52,433 nucleotides of DNA from Streptomyces sp. SM11 (GTDB lineage Bacteria > Actinomycetota > Actinomycetes > Streptomycetales > Streptomycetaceae). Shown here in pieces: positions 23,924 to 30,985 of this stretch. The number at the start of each line of letters is the position of its first letter. Within the stretch, counting starts at the first letter, position 1. The notes beneath the pieces were generated by a model. The model made no database searches. It saw only the letters and a list, made by a program, of their open reading frames with translations, and was not told where the DNA came from. The stretch is taken from the NCBI RefSeq assembly GCF_002910905.1, contig NZ_NEUE01000054.1:1-52433 (forward strand), given 5' to 3'. Made by a program: the position numbers and the translations under genes.

Positions 23924-24892
23924 ATGTTCGCCGCCTACGCAGCCCGCATCGATCCCGACCAGCCCCTCGACGGCCTGGAACTGGGCGACCGCCCGGCCCC
24001 CGAGGAGCGTCCCGGGTGGACCACCGTCACCGTCCGGGCCGCCTCCCTCAATCACCACGACCTCTGGTCCCTGCGGGGCGTGGGCCTCTCGCCGGACCGG
24101 CTGCCGATGATCCTCGGCTGCGACGCGGCCGGCGTCGACCAGCACGGCAACGAGGTTGTCCTGCACTCCGTCATCGGGCAGTCGGGGCACGGCGTCGGGC
24201 CGAAGGAGCCACGCTCCATCCTCACCGAGCGCTACCAGGGCACCTTCGCCGAGCAGGTCACCGTCCCCACCTGGAACGTGCTGCCCAAGCCGAAGGAGCT
24301 CAGCTTCGAGGAGGCCGCCTGCCTGCCGACCGCCTGGCTCACCGCGTACCGGATGCTGTTCACCAACGCAGGCGTGCGGCCCGGCGATTCCGTGCTTGTC
24401 CAGGGCGCGGGCGGCGGGGTCGCCACCGCCGCGATCGTGCTCGGGAAGGCCGCCGGGCTGCGGGTCTTCGCCACCAGCCGGGACAAGGCCAAGCGGGAGC
24501 GGGCGGTCGGACTCGGCGCGCTGGAGGCGTACGAGCCCGGCGCCCGGCTGCCGCAGCGGGTGGACGCCGTCATCGAGACCGTGGGGGCCGCCACCTGGTC
24601 CCACTCCGTGAAGTCGCTGCGCCCCGGCGGCACCCTCGTCATCTCCGGGGCCACCAGCGGCGACCGGCCGCCGCACGCCGAGCTGACCCGGATCTTCTTC
24701 CTGGAACTGAAGGTCGTCGGCTCCACCATGGGGTCCAAGGACGAGCTGGAGGACCTGCTCGCGTTCTGCGCGACCACGGGGGTGCGCCCGGTCATCGACG
24801 CGGTGCTGCCGCTGGACCGGGCCCGGGAGGGGTTCCGACAGCTGGAGTCGGGTGACCTCTTCGGGAAGATCGTGCTGAACCCCACAGCCTGA
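23924..24892 (+). CDS. MDR-superfamily zinc-binding-type alcohol dehydrogenase/quinone oxidoreductase
   Basis: 322 residues. The GroES-like N-terminus has VTVRAASLNHHDLWSLRGVG and MILGCDAAGVD. The Rossmann motif is VLVQGAGGGVATAAIVLGKA, followed by VFATSRDKAKRERA. The C-terminal RPVIDAVLPLDRAREGFRQL and LFGKIVLNP are typical of the quinone-oxidoreductase branch. The structural zinc Cys cluster is missing, so it is probably a zinc-free NADPH-dependent reductase. It is a single gene between the malic enzyme and the glycosidase. Confidence 0.88.
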   Translation: MFAAYAARIDPDQPLDGLELGDRPAPEERPGWTTVTVRAASLNHHDLWSLRGVGLSPDRLPMILGCDAAGVDQHGNEVVLHSVIGQSGHGVGPKEPRSILTERYQGTFAEQVTVPTWNVLPKPKELSFEEAACLPTAWLTAYRMLFTNAGVRPGDSVLVQGAGGGVATAAIVLGKAAGLRVFATSRDKAKRERAVGLGALEAYEPGARLPQRVDAVIETVGAATWSHSVKSLRPGGTLVISGATSGDRPPHAELTRIFFLELKVVGSTMGSKDELEDLLAFCATTGVRPVIDAVLPLDRAREGFRQLESGDLFGKIVLNPTA

Positions 24893-24967
24893 CCGCATCG
24901 GCATCGTCCGAAGACCATCGGTGCCGCACCCTTGATGGATCGTCAGACCTGCTGATGGGATCGGCCC

Positions 24968-26413
24968 ATGCGAATGGGCAGAGCACTCATGGCAGTTGTC
25001 GTCGCGTCCGTGCTCGCGGCGGGGGCCCTCGCCCCCGCCGCCTCGGCGCGCCCCGCACCCGTTCCCGCACCGGCCTCCGGGTCCCACGGACGTTCCGTCC
25101 CGCCGCTGACCGACGACCGGGGGCGCACCCTCACCCTGCGTGGCTGGAACGTCGAGGACAAGGCGAACCGCGGCGAGGCCGCCCTCACCGCCATCACCGA
25201 ACGGCACTTCCGCAACCTGCGCGCGAACGGCTTCAACTTCGCCCGGCTGTTGGTCTTCTGGGACGATCTGGAGCCCCGGCGCGGCCAGTACAGCGAGCGC
25301 TACCTCCGGCGTATCGAACGCATCCTGGACTGGGCGCGCAAGTATCGCGTTCACGTTCTCATCGACGCCCACCAGGACGTCTTCGGACCCGCGTTCGGCC
25401 ACCGGGGCATCCCCGCCTGGGCCACCAGGACCGACGGCCTGCCGTTCACCCCGAACCCCGACGACTGGTTCTCCGAGTATTTCCAGCCCGCCGTCCAGCG
25501 GGCCTTCACCCACCTCTACGACGACCCCGACCTCCAGCGCGCCCAGGCCGCCATGTGGCAGGTCCTCGCCGGACGCTTCGGCGACCATCCGGCCGTCATC
25601 GGCTACGACCTGATCAACGAGCCGATGGGGGAGCCGCACGAGGGTGAGGACCTGCCCACCGCCGCCCGCCGCATCGAGGCCCAGCACCTCACTCCGATGT
25701 ACAACCGGCTCGCCCGCGCCGTCCGGGCGAAGGACCGCGACACCTGGCTCTTCGTCGAACCGACCCCCATCGTCGGCGAGGGCGTCCCCACCGGGCTCGG
25801 CCGGATCAAGGACCACCGGACCGTGTACGCCCCGCACTTCTACAACACCGCCATGGAGGCGGGCGCCGACTACGACCCCTCGGCCGGCTGGATCCAGGCG
25901 TACGAGGCCGCCGTCACCGCGTACCCGGCCCGCTACCGGATGCCGGTCGTCGTCGGTGAGTGGGGGCCCCTGAACAACTCTCTCCCCAACATGGGCCGCT
26001 TCTACCGCGAGGCCGTCGCCTCCCTGAACCGCTACAGCTCCGGCTGGGCCGGGTACGTCTGGTGCTACGGCGGCGGCTACTGCGCGGTCGACGAGCGAGG
26101 CCGCTTCCGTACGAACAAGGAGCAGACGGCCACTCCCTACGCCCCGGCCGTCGCGGGAACCGTCAGCTCCGAGGCGTACGACGCGGACACCCGCTCCTAC
26201 CGCCTCGCCTACCGGGCGGCCACCCGCCCCGGGGTGACGGAACTGTCCCTCCCGCCCTCGCCCCGGGGCTGGCGCGTCTCCGTCACCGGCCCGGCACGCC
26301 TCCTCGGCAAGCCGTCGAGCGAGGGGTGGCCGGTCGTGCTGGCGTGGCCCGGGGCCGAGGTGGTGGTGACCGTGCGGGAACCTGGCCCGTATGGACGAAC
26401 TGACCACCCCTGA
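24968..26413 (+). CDS. secreted glycoside hydrolase family 5 (endoglycoceramidase-like)
   Basis: 481 residues with a signal peptide (MGRALMAVVVASVLAAGALA, cleavage near ASA-RPA). The GH5 barrel shows LTLRGWNVEDKANRG, a FARLLVFWDDLEP strand and LIDAHQDVFG. The acid/base is in YDLINEPMG (Glu218), APHFYNT follows, and the nucleophile is in VVVGEWGPL (Glu331). A C-terminal beta-sandwich-like domain of ~100 residues follows. The DAHQD and NEPMG motifs fit the endoglycoceramidase branch, which cleaves glycolipid glycans. The substrate is inferred, the fold is firm. The last 23 bases overlap the GNAT gene. Confidence 0.9.
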   Translation: MRMGRALMAVVVASVLAAGALAPAASARPAPVPAPASGSHGRSVPPLTDDRGRTLTLRGWNVEDKANRGEAALTAITERHFRNLRANGFNFARLLVFWDDLEPRRGQYSERYLRRIERILDWARKYRVHVLIDAHQDVFGPAFGHRGIPAWATRTDGLPFTPNPDDWFSEYFQPAVQRAFTHLYDDPDLQRAQAAMWQVLAGRFGDHPAVIGYDLINEPMGEPHEGEDLPTAARRIEAQHLTPMYNRLARAVRAKDRDTWLFVEPTPIVGEGVPTGLGRIKDHRTVYAPHFYNTAMEAGADYDPSAGWIQAYEAAVTAYPARYRMPVVVGEWGPLNNSLPNMGRFYREAVASLNRYSSGWAGYVWCYGGGYCAVDERGRFRTNKEQTATPYAPAVAGTVSSEAYDADTRSYRLAYRAATRPGVTELSLPPSPRGWRVSVTGPARLLGKPSSEGWPVVLAWPGAEVVVTVREPGPYGRTDHP

Positions 26414-26930
26414 AGGGTTTCTGCTGCGCCACTGGGAGCCCGCCGACGCCTCGGCGGTGCTCCGCGCCTTCGCTCCGGCCGAGATGGACCGCCAGACCGA
26501 CCGGCCCGTGTTCGACCGGCCCGGGGCACTGGCCTGGATCGCGGACCGTACGCGCGAACGGGGAGCGCGCACCGGCTACTCCTGGGCCGTCGTGGGGGAG
26601 GCGGGCGAGGCTCTCGGCTGTGTCGCGGTCGGCGCCGTGAACCGGGCCCATGACACCGGCTGGGTCTCCTACTGGACCACGGAGGCCGCACGCGGCCGGG
26701 GCGTCGCCCCGGCCGGTGTGCGGGCCCTGGCGCGCTGGGCCTTCGGCGAGCTCGGGCTGTACCGGCTGGAGCTGGGGCACCGCACCGACAACCCGGCCTC
26801 GTGCCGGGTCGCGACCCGGTCGGGGTTCGCGTTCGAGGGCGTCGAGCGGGCCAAGCTGCGCTACGGCGACGCCCGGTACGACGTCGAGCGGCACGCGCGC
26901 CTGGCCGACGACAGTGTCAACTTTGATTGA
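26391..26930 (+). CDS. GNAT family N-acetyltransferase (RimJ/RimL-like)
   Basis: 179 residues. GNAT features: LRHWEPADASAVLRAF at the start, TGWVSYWTTEAARGRGVAPAG (acetyl-CoA pyrophosphate loop RGRGVA) and LYRLELGHRTDNPASCRVAT followed by GF.FEG, which is the RimJ/RimL pattern. It acetylates a protein N-terminus or small amine; the substrate is unknown. Its ATG lies within the glycosidase gene, so translation may be coupled. The 3' end contains the first of two operator sites for the next gene. Confidence 0.88.
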   Translation: MDELTTPEGFLLRHWEPADASAVLRAFAPAEMDRQTDRPVFDRPGALAWIADRTRERGARTGYSWAVVGEAGEALGCVAVGAVNRAHDTGWVSYWTTEAARGRGVAPAGVRALARWAFGELGLYRLELGHRTDNPASCRVATRSGFAFEGVERAKLRYGDARYDVERHARLADDSVNFD

Positions 26931-26959
26931 CGATAGGGTGGTGTCAATGTAGGTTGACG
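26915..26959. promoter_or_regulatory. paired GTCAA-N6-TTGAC operators
   Basis: Two inverted repeats of the same form: TGTCAA-CTTTGA-TTGACG at 26915-26932 and TGTCAA-TGTAGG-TTGACG at 26942-26959. They start 27 bases apart, and the second ends two bases before the ATG of the small HTH gene. Their position implies direct repression of the HTH/Clp_N pair, most simply autoregulation by the HTH protein. The spacing places both on roughly the same face of the helix within 2.6 turns. Confidence 0.75.
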
Positions 26960-26961
26960 TC

Positions 26962-27171
26962 ATGACCGAAGCAACGGATCTGGCCGCACGCGCCGGTGAC
27001 CGCGACCCGCGCGTCGGGCTGCGTGCGGTGGCCGCGCTGCGGCGGCTGCTGGAGCAGCTCGAAGCGGTACAAGTCGGAAGTGCCCGCGTCCAGGGCTGGT
27101 CGTGGCAGGAGATCGCCGCCGAGCTGGGCGTCAGCCGGCAGGCCGTGCACAAGAAGCACGGGAGGCGTTGA
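26962..27171 (+). CDS. small helix-turn-helix protein
   Basis: 69 residues. An N-terminal amphipathic helix (GLRAVAALRRLLEQLEAVQV) precedes a clear HTH, WSWQEIAAELGVSRQAVHKK, ending at once in a basic HGRR. It resembles the small HTH proteins paired with Clp_N-domain proteins in actinobacteria. The stop overlaps the next ATG as TGATG. The two operators immediately upstream suggest it represses its own operon. Confidence 0.85.
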   Translation: MTEATDLAARAGDRDPRVGLRAVAALRRLLEQLEAVQVGSARVQGWSWQEIAAELGVSRQAVHKKHGRR

Positions 27172-27842
27172 TGTTCGAGCGATTCACCCGAGGGGCCCGC
27201 GCGACCGTGAAGGGCGCCGTGACCCGGGCGGAGCACGTCGGGGCCGACTCGGTCACCGAGGAACACCTGCTGCTCGCGCTGCTGGAACAGGAGGGCGGCC
27301 GGGCCTCGTTCGCCGTCACCGCCCTCGGTCTCCGGGACCGCCGGGCCTCCTTGGCGGCCTCCTTCGCCGAGGCCTGCCGACTTGGCGGCCTGACCAGGGC
27401 CGAAACAGACGCCCTCGCCGGCATCGGGATCGATGTCGGCGAGATCGTGTCCCGGGTCGAAGGGACCCATGGCGAGGGGGCCCTGGCCGCCGGCCGCGGC
27501 AGCCGCCGGTGGTGGTGGTCCGGGCACCGCCCCTTCACCCCGGGCGCGAAGGCCGCCCTGGAGAAGTCGCTGCGGGTCGCCCTGGGGCGCGGCGACCGGT
27601 TCATCGGCGAGGAGCACCTGCTCCTGGCCCTCACCGCGATGCCCGGAGTCGTCGCCGACGTCCTCGCCGAGCACGGCGCGACCTACGCGACCGTGCGGCG
27701 CGCGCTGTACGGCCCCGACGCCGACGGGGGCCCGGCTCAGGCCTTCCCCTCGTCCTCCGGCGTCAGCAGTGCCTCGATCCGCACCGTCGCCGCGCCCAGG
27801 TGGCGGCGGGCCTCCGCGAGCTGGGCCTCCGTCACCCCGTGA
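27171..27842 (+). CDS. Clp N-terminal domain protein without ATPase modules
   Basis: 223 residues. Two Clp_N-type repeats are visible: FERFTRGARATVKGAVTRAE with VTEEHLLLALLEQEGG (residues 1-45), and RPFTPGAKAALEKSLRVALG with FIGEEHLLLALTAMPG (about 118-165). There is no Walker motif, so it is a stand-alone substrate- or adaptor-like domain related to the ClpC/ClpB N-terminus. The last ~35 codons overlap the convergent PadR gene and become Ser/Ala-rich. The natural C-terminus is probably near RRALYGPDADG, with the stop lost. It is coupled to the HTH gene. Confidence 0.8.
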   Translation: MFERFTRGARATVKGAVTRAEHVGADSVTEEHLLLALLEQEGGRASFAVTALGLRDRRASLAASFAEACRLGGLTRAETDALAGIGIDVGEIVSRVEGTHGEGALAAGRGSRRWWWSGHRPFTPGAKAALEKSLRVALGRGDRFIGEEHLLLALTAMPGVVADVLAEHGATYATVRRALYGPDADGGPAQAFPSSSGVSSASIRTVAAPRWRRASASWASVTP

Positions 27843-28789
27843 TCGCGGGCGGCATCCCGGATGCCGTCGCGGAAACGGTCCAGCAGGCGGTCCAGGTCGC
27901 GCACCGGGTCGCCCGTGACCGGCGCGTCCGTGCCCCAGTCGAAGCCGTCGTCGGGGGCCGGGGCAGCCGGGGCGGCCGGGGCGGCGTCCGGCTCGGGCTT
28001 GCCGAACGGGGGCCAGGCGCCGGACCGCGCGAAGCCACCGAGCTGGCCGGTGATCTCCGCGAGCCCCTCCCGTACTCCGGAGGGCCAGTCGCCCCGCGCG
28101 AAGTGCTCCTGCACCTGGCGGGCGGCGGTCTGCATCTGCTCGCGTGCCTTCTCCTGGGCTTCCTTGGCCTGACGGCGGGCCTGCTGGGCGTCCTCGCGGG
28201 CGCGCCGGGACTCGTCCTTCGCCCGGCGGGCCTGCTCCTTCCACTCCTGCTTGGCCCGGCGCAGCTCCTCCTTCGCCGTGCGCCACGCCTCGCTGTCGCC
28301 GAGGTCACCCAGATTGCCGAAGTCACCGAAGTCGCCGAAGGGGGAGGACGGTTCGCCCTTCCCCGTCCCTCTGCCGCTTCCGTCCCCCGCCTTCGCGCCG
28401 TGCCGGGACTCCGACGCGGCCGCCCGCATGTTGCTGCGGAGCCGGCCCGCCGCGCCCCGTACGTCGTCGCGTATCTCGGCGGCCAGCTCGGAGACCGAGT
28501 CGCGGATCTCCAGCTCCAGGTCGGCCAGTTCGCCGCTGCGGCCCGCCAGCTCCTCGCGGCCGGCGTCGGTGATCGAGTAGACCTTGCGGCCGCCCTCGGT
28601 GGCGTGGGTGACCAGGCCCTCGGCCTCCAGCTTGGCCAGCCGCGGGTAGACCGTGCCGGCGGACGGGGCGTACAGGCCCTGGAAGCGCTCCTCCAGCAGG
28701 CGGATGATCTCGTAGCCGTGGCGCGGAGCCTCGTCCAGGAGCTTGAGGAGATACAGCCGCAGACGGCCGTGGGCGAATACGGGAGGCAT
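27737..28789 (-). CDS. PadR-family transcriptional regulator with long coiled-coil extension
   Basis: 350 residues. Residues ~1-95 are a PadR winged helix (LRLYLLKLLDEAPRHGYEII, YAPSAGTVYPRLAKLEAEGL, GGRKVYSITDAGREEL). Most PadR proteins end near 110-200 residues. This one continues with a Gly/Asp/Phe repeat (GDFGDFGNLGDLGD, about 150-165) and a highly charged Ala/Glu/Lys/Arg coiled coil (REDAQQARRQAKEAQEKARE), then an Ala/Pro linker and a helical tail. It starts one base after the DUF4097 stop, so it is the second gene of that operon and probably binds the palindrome upstream of it. Confidence 0.88.
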   Translation of the reverse strand: MPPVFAHGRLRLYLLKLLDEAPRHGYEIIRLLEERFQGLYAPSAGTVYPRLAKLEAEGLVTHATEGGRKVYSITDAGREELAGRSGELADLELEIRDSVSELAAEIRDDVRGAAGRLRSNMRAAASESRHGAKAGDGSGRGTGKGEPSSPFGDFGDFGNLGDLGDSEAWRTAKEELRRAKQEWKEQARRAKDESRRAREDAQQARRQAKEAQEKAREQMQTAARQVQEHFARGDWPSGVREGLAEITGQLGGFARSGAWPPFGKPEPDAAPAAPAAPAPDDGFDWGTDAPVTGDPVRDLDRLLDRFRDGIRDAARDHGVTEAQLAEARRHLGAATVRIEALLTPEDEGKA

Positions 28790-28790
28790 G

Positions 28791-29648
28791 TCAGAGAACC
28801 TTTCCGGTCGGCTCGGCGGCGTACGCGTCGTCCTCGGCGGGTGGCCTGCGCAGGAGGGCGATCGAACCGGACACGGTCGTCGCCCGCAGGGTCCCCGTCC
28901 CGGCGCCCAGCGTGCCGGTGATCTTCTTCGCCCCCCACTGCCCGCCGACCCGCAGGTCCTCGAAGGCGTTGGAGACGGATCCGCTCGCGGTGTTCGCCTC
29001 GACCCTGGCGTCGGCCGGGTGCGGCAGCCGGATCGCGATCTCGCCGGACACCGTGGTCAGCCGGATGTCCGTGGGCTTCCCGGACGGGTCGACGTCCAGC
29101 ACCATGTCACCGCTGACGGATTCGGCCCGGACCGAGGCGCCTGCCCCGTCGACCACCGTCAGATCACCGGACACGGAGTGGAAGCGCAGGTCCCCCGTGA
29201 CGCTCTGGGCCTCCAGGCTGCCCGAAACGGACTCCCCGCGCACCGCGCCGGTCAGCCCGACGAGCGTGGAGTCCCCGGTGATGCCGCGGACCTCGGTGCG
29301 GCCGCTGATGCCGGAGACGACGGCCCCGGCGCCGATCACGCCGACCTCGACCGAGGAGGTGGCCGGCACGACGAGCGAGACCACGGCGCTGCGGCGGCGG
29401 CCCTTGGGGTCGAACCAGCGCAGGAAGTCCTGCCAGGGCAGATCCTCGTAGGCCACGGTGAGCCGGCCGTCCTCCTGGGTCACGATCAGCGGCGGGCCCT
29501 CGATCGCGGAGATCTCCAGCCGGGCGTCCGGCTCGTCGGTCCCGACCACGTTGACCGTGCCGTCGACGATGCGCACGTGGAGCGCCGCCACCGGATCGTC
29601 GAAGGCGAGCTTCCGCGGCTCGGCGATGGTCCACGTCGACACAGGCAT
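28791..29648 (-). CDS. DUF4097 family beta-helix protein
   Basis: 285 residues, ATG with GGGAGGT upstream; a longer frame without a ribosome site was not used. The sequence is a repeat of short beta strands with the pattern V-x-G-D/S-I/V-x-x-x-T/S-V-S-G (for example GAVRGESVSGSLEAQSVTGD), the signature of the DUF4097/putative-adhesin fold. There is no signal peptide. Family members are often paired with PadR or PspC-type regulators. The role is unknown. It is the first gene of a two-gene operon with the PadR regulator. Confidence 0.88.
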   Translation of the reverse strand: MPVSTWTIAEPRKLAFDDPVAALHVRIVDGTVNVVGTDEPDARLEISAIEGPPLIVTQEDGRLTVAYEDLPWQDFLRWFDPKGRRRSAVVSLVVPATSSVEVGVIGAGAVVSGISGRTEVRGITGDSTLVGLTGAVRGESVSGSLEAQSVTGDLRFHSVSGDLTVVDGAGASVRAESVSGDMVLDVDPSGKPTDIRLTTVSGEIAIRLPHPADARVEANTASGSVSNAFEDLRVGGQWGAKKITGTLGAGTGTLRATTVSGSIALLRRPPAEDDAYAAEPTGKVL

Positions 29649-29682
29649 GGATGTGACCTCCCGAAAAGCGTGGCGACGCAAC

Positions 29683-29710
29683 ATATCGTGTCTCGTCCAG
29701 AACACGATAT
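29683..29710. promoter_or_regulatory. PadR-type operator upstream of the DUF4097-PadR operon
   Basis: ATATCGTGT (29683-29691) and ACACGATAT (29702-29710) are perfect inverted repeats with a 10-base spacer, 35 bases upstream of the DUF4097 ATG. A nested palindrome CGATATATCG occupies 29705-29714. AT-rich ATATCGTG-type sites are what PadR proteins bind, and the regulator is encoded in the same operon, so autoregulation is likely. Confidence 0.75.
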
Positions 29711-29801
29711 ATCGCGGATGAGGGAAGTCAAGGGAAGTTGGCTGGGGGCGAATCATATGCAACAGCATCAAACTTGGGCGTATTGCCCTAGCGTGTGAGC
29801 C

Positions 29802-30632
29802 ATGAACGCGACACCCACCGGGGCCCTCCTGCTGTGCCGGGCCGACCCCGAGACCGTACGGCCGCTCGCCCACCTGCTGCGCGAGCAGATGCTGCTGGCC
29901 CGCGCGGGCGAGGAGTGGAGCGTGCTCGTCCCGGAGGGGAAGCCCTGGCGGACCGTGGGCGCGGAGCAGGACGCCGAGCCGGTCGACCGGATCCTCGGCG
30001 GCTGGGCCACCGCACTCGCCGTCGGTTCGACCTGGCCGGTGCTCGCCCTGTGGTGGGACGCCGACCGGGCCGGGTACACCCTCGCCGCCGGATTCCGCCG
30101 GCCCGTGGGCTACATCTGGCTGACCGACGGCACCCCGGTCGGCGAGGACGAGGCCATGCGTACGTTCGCGGTCCGGCTCGGCCTCGACCCGGTGCTGGAC
30201 GTGCAGGCACTGGAAGGACTCACCCGTCCCGATCCGGACGCGGGCGCGGACGCCCGGCTGCGCGGACTGCTCGCCGTCCTCACCCGCACCGGGCTGACCC
30301 TGCCCGCCGGACTCTCACCGGGCGAGAGCGCCGACCGGCTGCGCAGCGTCGCCGCCGTGCAGCGCGGGGTGGAGCGCGTCGCGTGGGCCGGCTGGCGCGA
30401 TGCCGTACGCGTCGAACTGGACGCGGTCGAGAGCAGCCGGATCGGCCCGTGGGTACGCGGCCCCCGCGCCCGGGCCGTCGCAGCCGTCCAGCTCGCGGCG
30501 GGGCTCCCGCTCCTGCTGTGGGGCGCCCGCCGCCGCAGCGGCGGCTGGGCGGCGGCCGGTGCTGTGCTCCTGGCGCAGGGCGCGCTGGGTCTCGCGTACG
30601 AACGGGCCAGGGCGGGCGCGGACGCCTCCTAG
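29802..30632 (+). CDS. conserved hypothetical protein with a C-terminal hydrophobic segment
   Basis: 276 residues. The N-terminal ~120 residues are soluble (GALLLCRADPETVRPLAHLL onward, a GWATALAVGSTWPVLALWWD section). Near the C-terminus two hydrophobic stretches (AVAAVQLAAGLPLLLWGA and GWAAAGAVLLAQGALGLAY) could be a membrane hairpin. I do not recognise a family. It is divergent from the DUF4097-PadR operon and might be affected by the same operator. Codon use is typical for the chromosome, so it is a genuine gene. Confidence 0.75.
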   Translation: MNATPTGALLLCRADPETVRPLAHLLREQMLLARAGEEWSVLVPEGKPWRTVGAEQDAEPVDRILGGWATALAVGSTWPVLALWWDADRAGYTLAAGFRRPVGYIWLTDGTPVGEDEAMRTFAVRLGLDPVLDVQALEGLTRPDPDAGADARLRGLLAVLTRTGLTLPAGLSPGESADRLRSVAAVQRGVERVAWAGWRDAVRVELDAVESSRIGPWVRGPRARAVAAVQLAAGLPLLLWGARRRSGGWAAAGAVLLAQGALGLAYERARAGADAS

Positions 30633-30677
30633 AAGATTCATGAAGATCTTGGTGGGGACGCCTCCTGGAGCGTGCGG

Positions 30678-30863
30678 CTACGCGTCCTCGTCGTCCTCGT
30701 CGTCCAGCCGTGCCAGCCAGGTCGCGAGGCGTTCGACCGGCACCTCGAAGTCGGGGTTCAGATCGACGAACGTCCGCAGCTGCTCGGCGAGCCACTCGAA
30801 GGTGACCTCCTCCTCGCCGCGCCGCTTCTCCAGTTCCTCGATGCCACGGTCCGTGAAGTACAT
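30678..30863 (-). CDS. DUF6104 family small protein
   Basis: 61 residues from ATG 30863. The sequence begins MYFTDRGIEELEKRRG, continues VTFEWLAEQLRTFVDLNPDF and ends in an acidic run (RLDDEDDEDA). I recognise this as the short DUF6104 family that sits next to the 2-oxoglutarate dehydrogenase gene in Streptomyces. It is soluble and acidic, with unknown function. The longer frame upstream is antisense overlap, not coding. Confidence 0.8.
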   Translation of the reverse strand: MYFTDRGIEELEKRRGEEEVTFEWLAEQLRTFVDLNPDFEVPVERLATWLARLDDEDDEDA

Positions 30864-30913
30864 GCGCACAGGATATCGAGGCGAGGACGCCCACCGAAAC
30901 GCCGGATACGCCA

Positions 30914-30950
30914 GGGACCCAGCCCCGCGACAAGCGCGGAACCGGGTCCC
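30914..30950 (-). terminator. terminator downstream of kgd
   Basis: GGGACCC (30914-30920) with GGGTCCC (30944-30950) and inner CCGCG (30925-30929) with CGCGG (30935-30939) form a stem about 36 bases past the kgd stop on the minus strand. It has no clear T-run. It separates kgd from the small DUF6104 gene. Confidence 0.6.
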
Positions 30951-30985
30951 GGTGACGTACGAACAGCTCGTACGGCTACGTGGTC

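Noticed and set aside
23873..26572. A long minus-strand frame opposite the dehydrogenase and glycosidase genes
   Set aside because: Low-complexity Gly/Arg/Pro sequence without motifs, opposite two real genes with catalytic motifs.
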